Below, piece after piece: positions 58,386-64,000 of a stretch of DNA of 64,000 bases (position 1 is the first letter of the stretch; every line of letters begins with the position of its first letter). Source of the DNA: Saccharothrix saharensis (lineage in GTDB: Bacteria; Actinomycetota; Actinomycetes; Mycobacteriales; Pseudonocardiaceae); the NCBI RefSeq assembly GCF_006716745.1, contig NZ_VFPP01000001.1:1736001-1800000 (forward strand). The letters are read 5' to 3'. Below the pieces are notes generated by a model. It searched no databases. It was not told the origin of the DNA and saw only the letters and a program-made list of their open reading frames with translations. The translations under genes and the position numbers were made by a program.

Positions 58386-59444
58386 ATGACCTCGACCAGA
58401 CGCTCGCCGTCCGACGCCGCCGGACGCGGGGGTGCGACCATCGCCCGCATCGCCGAGCTGGCGGGCGTGTCCACCGCCACGGTGTCCAAGGTCGTCAACG
58501 GGCGCGCGGAGGTCGCACCGGACACCCGCGCCCTGGTCGAGGCGGTGATCCGGGAACACGGGTACCGCAGGCAGAAGAAGGCCACCCGCGCGACCCTGGT
58601 GGAGCTGGTGCTGCACGAGCTCGAAGGCGCCTACGCCATGGAGATCATCAAGGGCGTGGAGCGCGTGGCCGGCGAGAACGAGCTGGCCGTGGTGCTCACC
58701 GAGCTGCACGGCCGGCACACCCCCGGGCGCACCTGGATCGACGGCGTGCTGGCCCGCAAACCGGCCGGGGTGATCACCGTGTTCTCCGCGCCCACCCCCG
58801 CCCAGCAGGAGCAGCTGGCCAGCCGCGAGATCCCGTTCGTGCTGGTCGACCCCACGAGCGACCCCGGCCACGAGTACCCGTCGGTCGGCACGAGCAACTG
58901 GACCGGTGGCCTGTCCGCCACCCGCCACCTGCTCGACCTCGGCCACCGGCGCATCGCCGCGATCACCGGCCCGCCCCACGCGCTGTCCAGCCGCGCCCGC
59001 CTCGACGGCTACCGGGCCGCCCTCGACGCCGCCGAGGTCCCCGTCGACCCCGCGCTCATCCGCGTCGGCGACTTCAACGTCGTCGACGGCCTCATCCACG
59101 GGCGCGACCTGCTACGACTGGACCAACCACCCACCGCGATCTTCGCCTTCAACGACGCCCAGGCCCTCGGCGTCTACCAGGCCGCCCACGAAGCCGGCCT
59201 GCGCATCCCGCACGACCTCAGCGTCGTCGGGTTCGACGACCTGCCACCCGCCCAGTGGGCCATCCCCGCGCTCACCACCGTCCGCCAACCCCTCAGCGAC
59301 ATGGCCGCCGCCGCCACCGACATGATCGTCACCCTCGCGCAGGGCGACGCCCTGCCCCAGCACCGCCTGATCCACTCCACCGAGCTCGTCGTCCGCGCGA
59401 GCACGACCACACCGCAGCCGCGACAGCACACCACCACTACGTGA
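58386..59444 (+). CDS. LacI-family regulator beside xylanase
   Basis: A 352-aa repressor: HTH TIARIAELAGVSTATVSKVV (residues 18-37), hinge, and sugar-binding domain with FNDAQALGVYQAA and VVGFDDLPPAQWAIPALTTV. It resembles the XylR/BxlR-like group, which release DNA on binding xylobiose or related sugars. It is divergent from the GH10 xylanase gene and is its most probable regulator; binding sites are inferred. ATG 58386 is supported by GGCC spacing only. It ends 23 bases before the convergent larE stop. Confidence 0.9.
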   Translation: MTSTRRSPSDAAGRGGATIARIAELAGVSTATVSKVVNGRAEVAPDTRALVEAVIREHGYRRQKKATRATLVELVLHELEGAYAMEIIKGVERVAGENELAVVLTELHGRHTPGRTWIDGVLARKPAGVITVFSAPTPAQQEQLASREIPFVLVDPTSDPGHEYPSVGTSNWTGGLSATRHLLDLGHRRIAAITGPPHALSSRARLDGYRAALDAAEVPVDPALIRVGDFNVVDGLIHGRDLLRLDQPPTAIFAFNDAQALGVYQAAHEAGLRIPHDLSVVGFDDLPPAQWAIPALTTVRQPLSDMAAAATDMIVTLAQGDALPQHRLIHSTELVVRASTTTPQPRQHTTTT

Positions 59445-59467
59445 ACGTTCGGGTTCCCGTCCGAAAC

Positions 59468-60337
59468 TTAACGGCGCGGGTGAGGCCCAGCACCGTCGGC
59501 CGGAGTCGGGTCACGCCGTGGGGTCGCCGCTTCGTGGTTGAGCGCGCCGGAGCGGAACACCGCCAGTTCCACACCGTCGAACCCCGCCGCCCGGACGACC
59601 TCGGCCAGCGCGGTCCCGATCTCCGGCCGGTCGGCCAGGTGCGGGTCGAGCTCGACCCTCCCGGTGTCACCCAGGTCGCGCACCCGCAGGTCCCGGGTCG
59701 GTGTGCCGGCGGCCGCGAGCCACTCCCGGACGGCGAGCTCGGCGCGTTCCACCCGGGCCAGGCGGGCGGGGGTGATCGCGATGCCGTAGCGCACCCGGCT
59801 CGCCAGGCACGGCATCGCCGGTTTGTCCCAGGTGGACAGGTCCCAGAAGCGGCTCACGGCGCGGACGTCGGTTTTGGTCATGCCGAGGTCGCGCAAGGGG
59901 GTCCGCACGCCGATCTCGTCGCCGGCGCGGATGCCCGGCCGGAACGGGTCGTGCGCGTCGTCGGCGTTGACCCCGGTGGCGACCGTGCTCACGCCGTGGT
60001 CGCGGGCGACGGCGGTGATGGTGTCGAGCACGGTGGACTTGCAGAAGTAGCACCGGTCCCGGCCGTTCGCCGCGTACGAGGGGTCGTCCAGCTCGGCGGT
60101 CGCGGGCGTGAGGTGCCGGACGCCGAGGCGGTCGGCGAACGCGACGGCGTGGGCGAGCTCCGCGGCGGCCAGGCTGGCGGAGTCGGCGGTGACGGCGAGC
60201 ACCGCGTCGGGTCCCAGGGCGCGTGCGGCGGCGGCGAGCACGAGCGCGGAGTCGGCGCCGCCGGAGAACGCCACGGCCACGGGGCCGATGTCGGTCAGGT
60301 GCGCCACGAGTCGCGCGGCGGCCGTGCGGCTGTCCAT
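59468..60337 (-). CDS. larE: LarE, ATP-dependent sacrificial sulfur transferase
   Basis: A 289-aa PP-loop ATPase. SGGADS (residues 25-30) is the PP-loop; CYFCK (96-100) and the conserved Cys177 in MPCLASRVRYG match LarE. In LarE this Cys gives up its sulfur to make the thiocarboxylate groups of the nickel-pincer nucleotide (in some members a [4Fe-4S] cluster replaces the sacrificial Cys; which applies is not clear, as three Cys are present). It is the last gene of the minus-strand operon larA - glycerate kinase/larB - larC - larE, with ATG sharing a base with larC's stop (TGATG). Confidence 0.92.
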   Translation of the reverse strand: MDSRTAAARLVAHLTDIGPVAVAFSGGADSALVLAAAARALGPDAVLAVTADSASLAAAELAHAVAFADRLGVRHLTPATAELDDPSYAANGRDRCYFCKSTVLDTITAVARDHGVSTVATGVNADDAHDPFRPGIRAGDEIGVRTPLRDLGMTKTDVRAVSRFWDLSTWDKPAMPCLASRVRYGIAITPARLARVERAELAVREWLAAAGTPTRDLRVRDLGDTGRVELDPHLADRPEIGTALAEVVRAAGFDGVELAVFRSGALNHEAATPRRDPTPADGAGPHPRR

Positions 60338-61482
60338 CAGTGCTCCTCGGGGCTTTCCGCGGCCAGGGCGAGCACCGTGCGCAGCGGCACGCCGGTCCGC
60401 CGGGCGACGGTGACGGCGTCGTCGTACTCCGGCTTGCCGTGGTGCGGTCCGTGCTTGCGGCGTACCGGCAGGCCGTGGACGTGCACCGTGTCGGTGGTCC
60501 GGGGCAGGGCGGTGCGCCGCACGCCGGTCCGCCGCACGCCGAGGGTGCCGGTCTCGACCAGCATCAGCCGTTCGACGCCTTCGGCGGCCTCCGGAGCCAC
60601 CAGGGCGTGCAGCACGTGGCCCGGTCTGCCCTTCTTCATCACGGCAGGGGTGATCCAACTGTCCAGCGCGCCGGAGTCCAGCAGGAGGGCGACGAGGTAG
60701 CCGAGGACTTCCCCGGTGACGTCGTCGAGGTTGGTCTCCAGCACCACCAGGTCGCGCACGACCGGCTCCCGGTCGCCGAGCCGGACCACCGCGACGTTCG
60801 GCCGGTCGGGCAGCGTCCTGGTGCCCACGCCGTAACCGGTGGCCGTCATGCGCATCTCCGGCGCGGGACCGTAGTCCGCACCGATCGCGAGCAGCAGCGC
60901 CGCGGCGGTCGGCGTCACGGTCTCGCCCGGCAGGGTCGTGCCGACGACGCGCGCGCCCCGCAGCAGCGCCGAGGTGGCCGGGGCCGGGCAGGGCAGCACG
61001 CCGTGCGCCGTGCGGACCGACCCGGCGCCGATCGGCAACGCTTCGCAGTGCACGGTCCGCACGTCCAGGGCGCGCAGCGCGGCGGCCACGCCGACGATGT
61101 CCACGAGGGTGTCGTGACCGCCCAGTTCGTGCAGGTGGACGTCGTCGGGCCGGTGGCCGTGCACTCGCCCTTCGACCTCGGCGATGGCGCGCAGGGCGGC
61201 CACCGCGGTGTCGGCCACCGCCCGGTCGCGCACCCGGCCCGCCAGGGCGATCAGCTCGCCCGCCTTGCGGCTGGTGACGTGGTCGGACACCGACACGACG
61301 GCCCGGGAGCCGGTGAGCCCGTGGCTGAGCACCGACGTGACGGTGAGTTCCCAGCCGGTCAGCCCGGTGTCGGCGACGGCCGCCCGGACCGCGTCCAACG
61401 GCGCGCCGGCGTCGACCAGCGCGGCCAGCAGCATGTCACCGGCCAGCCCGGTGAACGGCGAGATCACGCACACCCGGCTCAC
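60337..61482 (-). CDS. larC: LarC, nickel insertase of the pincer cofactor
   Basis: A 381-aa LarC (DUF111). FTGLAGDMLLAALVDAG at the N-terminus, HLHELGGHDTLVDIVG, ETNLDDVTGEVLGYL and the C-terminal GALDSWITPAVMKKGRPGHVL match the family. It inserts nickel into the pyridinium bis-thiocarboxylate mononucleotide using CTP. Unlike the Lactobacillus gene, no programmed frameshift is needed: the frame is continuous. GTG 61482 overlaps the upstream fusion gene's stop (GTGA). Confidence 0.92.
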   Translation of the reverse strand: MSRVCVISPFTGLAGDMLLAALVDAGAPLDAVRAAVADTGLTGWELTVTSVLSHGLTGSRAVVSVSDHVTSRKAGELIALAGRVRDRAVADTAVAALRAIAEVEGRVHGHRPDDVHLHELGGHDTLVDIVGVAAALRALDVRTVHCEALPIGAGSVRTAHGVLPCPAPATSALLRGARVVGTTLPGETVTPTAAALLLAIGADYGPAPEMRMTATGYGVGTRTLPDRPNVAVVRLGDREPVVRDLVVLETNLDDVTGEVLGYLVALLLDSGALDSWITPAVMKKGRPGHVLHALVAPEAAEGVERLMLVETGTLGVRRTGVRRTALPRTTDTVHVHGLPVRRKHGPHHGKPEYDDAVTVARRTGVPLRTVLALAAESPEEH

Positions 61483-63275
61483 GTCGTCCGCCCCGCCACG
61501 CGGGCGAGCCGGAACGCCGCCATGGCCGCGCCGAACCCCGAGTCGATGTTGACCACGGTGATGCCCGCCGCGCAGGAGGCGTGCATCGCCAGCAACGCGG
61601 TGATCCCGTCGAGACCGGCGCCGTAACCCGTGGAGGTCGGCACGGCGACCACCGGGCACGCCACCAGACCACCGATCGCGCTCGCCAACGCGCCCTCCAT
61701 CCCCGCGACGACGATCACGGTGTCCGCGGCGCGCAACCGGTCCTGCTCGGCCAGCAACCGGTGCAGGCCCGCCACGCCGACGTCGGTGACGGTGGTGACG
61801 TCGAGGCCGGTGGCGGCGGCCACCGCGGCGGCCTCCCGCGCCACGGGCAGGTCGGCCGTCCCCGCCGCCGCCACGACCACGCCGAAGCCGGTGGACGGGG
61901 CCGGGCGCCACACGAGCAGGCGCGCCGCGCCGTCGTAGGACCCGTCGGGCACGGCGGCCAGCACCGACGCCGCCACGTCGCGGTCGACGCGGGTGGCCAG
62001 CACGGGGCCGTCGTTGTGCCGCAACAGGGTGCGCACGATCGCGATGACCTGCTCGGGGGTCTTCCCGCTGCCGTACACCACCTCGGGCAGGCCTTGCCGC
62101 GCCTCGCGTGCCACGTCGACCCTCGCGAACCCGAGATCGACCACCGCCGGCCCGGTCGTGCCCGGTCCCCGCGTGACGAGGTCGCTGCCCGCTTCGCGGA
62201 GCAGCGCGGAAGCCTTCCCCATCGCGGTGTCGAGGTCGCCCGCCCGCTCCAGCAGCGACCAGGCGGCGACCACGCCGAGGTCGCGCAGCCGTTCGGCGGT
62301 GAGCCCGACCGAGCCGGCGACCACCACGACCGGAACACCTCGTCGCCGTGCCGCCTCGGCCACCGCGAACGGGGCCTTGCCGCGCAGGCTCTGCTCGTCG
62401 AACCGGCCTTCACCGACCACGACGAGGGAGGCGTCTCGCAGCGCGTGCTCGACACCGATCTCGCGGAGGACGAAGTCGGCGCCGGACGTCCGCCGGGCGT
62501 TGAGTGCGGCCAGCGCCGCGAAACCGGTCCCGCCGGCCGCTCCCGCGCCGGGCTCCCCGCTGCGGTCCCGCCCGGTGGCCGCGGCCATCGCCGCGGCGAA
62601 CCGGCGGAGCCCGCGCTCCAGCACGTCCACGTCACGGGGTGTCGCGCCCTTCTGCGGCGCGAACACCGCGGCGGCGCCGTCGGGCCCGGTCAGCGGGTTG
62701 TCCACGTCCGACGCCAAGGTCACCCGCGCGCGCGCCAACCTCGGGTCCAGGCGGGACAGGTCGACGTGCGCGGTGCCGGTCAGCGCGCCGCCGCCGGGGC
62801 CGACCGGCTGGTCCGAGGCTGTGGTGACGCGTGCGCCCAGAGCGCGCAGCAGGCCGGCTCCCCCGTCCGTGGTGGCGCTGCCGCCCACGGCGAGCACCAG
62901 GTCGCGGCAGCCGCGGTCGAGCGCGGCTCGGATCAGCTCACCGGTCCCGTAGGTGTCCGCGGTGAGCGGGGCCAACCAGCCGTCGGGGAGCACGTCCAGC
63001 CCGCTGGCCTGCGCCAACTCGACCACCGCCCGGTCACCCCGCACCGCGAACGCCGCCCGCACCGGCTCGCCCGTCGGACCCGTGACCTCGACGCACACCT
63101 CGTCGTAGCCCGCGCGCACCAGCGCGTCCACGGTGCCCTCGCCGCCGTCCGCGACGGGCATCGCCACCGCGTGGCCGCCCGCGTCGACCACCCCGTCGCT
63201 CACCGCCGCGCAGGCCTGCGCGGCGGTGAGCGAGCCCCGGAACTTGTCCAGGCACACCAGGACCGTCCCGTTCAC
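61479..63275 (-). CDS. Glycerate kinase-LarB fusion protein
   Basis: One uninterrupted 598-aa frame. Residues 1-368 form a complete GlxK-type glycerate 2-kinase: VLVCLDKFRGSLTAAQAC, VADGGEGTVDALV, AVGGSATTDGGAGLLRALG, FAPQKGAT, VVVGEGRFDEQSLRGKAP. Residues about 375-598 form LarB: DLGFARVDVAREARQGLPEV, YGSGKTPEQV and a PurE-like carboxylase core (GTADLPVAREAA, STGYGAGLDGITALLAMHAS). LarB is normally a separate protein of about 246 aa that carboxylates and hydrolyses NaAD to P2CMN; here its first 20-30 residues are lost. GTG 63275 overlaps the larA stop (GTGA). Fusion in the nickel-cofactor operon suggests that the LarA enzyme makes or takes glycerate. Confidence 0.93.
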   Translation of the reverse strand: MNGTVLVCLDKFRGSLTAAQACAAVSDGVVDAGGHAVAMPVADGGEGTVDALVRAGYDEVCVEVTGPTGEPVRAAFAVRGDRAVVELAQASGLDVLPDGWLAPLTADTYGTGELIRAALDRGCRDLVLAVGGSATTDGGAGLLRALGARVTTASDQPVGPGGGALTGTAHVDLSRLDPRLARARVTLASDVDNPLTGPDGAAAVFAPQKGATPRDVDVLERGLRRFAAAMAAATGRDRSGEPGAGAAGGTGFAALAALNARRTSGADFVLREIGVEHALRDASLVVVGEGRFDEQSLRGKAPFAVAEAARRRGVPVVVVAGSVGLTAERLRDLGVVAAWSLLERAGDLDTAMGKASALLREAGSDLVTRGPGTTGPAVVDLGFARVDVAREARQGLPEVVYGSGKTPEQVIAIVRTLLRHNDGPVLATRVDRDVAASVLAAVPDGSYDGAARLLVWRPAPSTGFGVVVAAAGTADLPVAREAAAVAAATGLDVTTVTDVGVAGLHRLLAEQDRLRAADTVIVVAGMEGALASAIGGLVACPVVAVPTSTGYGAGLDGITALLAMHASCAAGITVVNIDSGFGAAMAAFRLARVAGRTT

Positions 63276-64000
63276 CGGCGTACCCCGTCGACGTAGGGGA
63301 TGGTCTGGGGACCTTCGGGCAGCACGCACAGCCGGGCGTCGGGACCGGCCGCCGCGAGCGCTTCGGCGACCGTCGCCGCGATGTCCGGGGTCTGCTCCAG
63401 GTGCGCGGTCGCCAGTTCGGCGGCGTCGAGGTGGGAGGTGTGCATGACGACCCGGCAGTCGGCTTGGATGCGCGCCTGGATCTGCACCTGCCACTGGTCG
63501 GGCACGGTCTCCCGCCGGGCGGAGATCTCCGCGAACAGCGCCGCCGGCGAGTCGGCCGAGGCCAGCACCTCCCGGTAGGACCCGTGGTCGGGGAACCCGT
63601 CGCGGCACTCGGCCGCGCACACGATCACCCCGCCCGGTTCGACCACCTGGTAGGCGGCCGACATGCCCTTCACCGACTGGTAGAGGTTCTGGTCCAGCGG
63701 ATAGCCGGAGTTGGTGGTCACCACGACGTCGAACCGGTGCGGCACCGGTCGCATGGCCACCTCGCGCGCGGTGCGCACCGCCTCGGCGTGCATCGCCGGC
63801 AGGTCGCCCCCGAACGCGGCGACCACCTGCTTGTCCCGGTCCAGCACGACGTCGAACCCGAACGTCACACCCGTGGCGTGCGCGATGGCGCGCACGTCGT
63901 CGTGCACCGGGTTGCCCTCGACGATCCCCCACGTCGCCCGCGGATCGCCGATCCGACGCGCGTCGTGCAGCACCAGCACCGTCTCCAGCGCGGCCAACCC
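63272..64000 (-). CDS. larA: LarA-family nickel-pincer enzyme, C-terminal part
   Basis: The frame runs off the window end, so only the last 242 codons are visible. They belong to the C-terminal domain of LarA/DUF2088: GIVEGNPVHDDVRAIAHATG, FGFDVVLDRDKQVVAAFGGD, VVTTNSGYPLDQNLYQSVKG, PGGVIVCAAECRDGFPDHGS, VLPEGPQTIPYV. Family members use a nickel-pincer nucleotide bound to a Lys in the N-terminal half (not in view) to racemise or epimerise lactate, malate or other 2-hydroxyacids. The fused glycerate kinase downstream hints at glycerate. The protein is coupled to that gene by GTGA. Confidence 0.9.
   Translation of the reverse strand, partial: GLAALETVLVLHDARRIGDPRATWGIVEGNPVHDDVRAIAHATGVTFGFDVVLDRDKQVVAAFGGDLPAMHAEAVRTAREVAMRPVPHRFDVVVTTNSGYPLDQNLYQSVKGMSAAYQVVEPGGVIVCAAECRDGFPDHGSYREVLASADSPAALFAEISARRETVPDQWQVQIQARIQADCRVVMHTSHLDAAELATAHLEQTPDIAATVAEALAAAGPDARLCVLPEGPQTIPYVDGVRR

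Noticed and set aside
61479-63275. That the glycerate kinase-LarB joint is two genes
   Set aside because: The frame is continuous. There is no stop between kinase and LarB parts, no good internal start with ribosome-binding site at the junction (near 62168) was seen, and LarB lacks its usual N-terminal residues.

Overview
The window is very GC-rich (about 70-75 %), densely packed actinobacterial DNA. Many genes start with GTG, and neighbours are often joined by ATGA/GTGA overlaps. A mycothiol-dependent formaldehyde dehydrogenase, a PASTA-less Ser/Thr kinase, LacI and ROK regulators, secreted Thr-rich-linker hydrolases and remnants of actinobacterial families point to a soil filamentous actinomycete, most likely Pseudonocardiaceae (Saccharothrix/Actinosynnema/Lentzea-like). 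That family placement is inference. No rRNA, tRNA, CRISPR array, insertion sequence or phage module was recognised.

Region 1 (1-10.7 kb) is an exopolysaccharide/capsule locus. Nine minus-strand genes, almost all overlapping, run from an EamA-like membrane protein through a polysaccharide deacetylase, O-antigen-ligase-like polymerase, GT4, Wzz-like co-polymerase, GT87-like membrane transferase, flippase and two more GT4 enzymes. The 3' end of a secreted GHL15-type glycosidase converges on it. Region 2 (10.9-14.5 kb) holds a methyltransferase, a phenylalanine-4-hydroxylase homologue, a sirtuin and a LacI regulator. The regulator is divergent from a clan GH-A glycosidase coupled to a D-mannonate dehydratase (14.6-17.8 kb), which looks like a small sugar-acid catabolic unit.

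Region 3 (17.8-25.2 kb) has an M28 membrane peptidase, a double-GNAT protein, a Ser/Thr kinase and a P450, with two internally deleted pseudogenes (serine hydrolase, DUF574-type methyltransferase). Region 4 (25.3-32 kb) is a sugar catabolic operon: a degenerate ROK regulator, then ATPase, permease, lipoprotein binding protein, Gfo/Idh/MocA dehydrogenase and TIM-barrel isomerase. Region 5 (32-46 kb) contains three large signalling ATPase/sensor-like proteins (DUF4062-like/NB-ARC/TPR; a P-loop protein with a membrane anchor, frameshifted; a membrane-anchored periplasmic-binding-protein fusion), a ROK regulator, a LysE exporter, the mycothiol formaldehyde pair and two more decayed genes.

Region 6 (46-58 kb) is rich in secreted proteins: an alpha/beta hydrolase, an SLT lysozyme-like protein with a structured leader, an 811-aa Cys-rich protein and a GH10-CBM2 xylanase. 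It also holds a translationally coupled secreted protein/ATP-grasp ligase/PLP decarboxylase operon. Region 7 (58.4-64 kb) has the LacI regulator beside the xylanase and then a nickel-pincer-nucleotide operon: larA (cut by the window end), an unusual single-ORF glycerate kinase-LarB fusion, larC and larE. The fusion is the most notable feature: it suggests that the nickel enzyme here works on glycerate or a related hydroxyacid.
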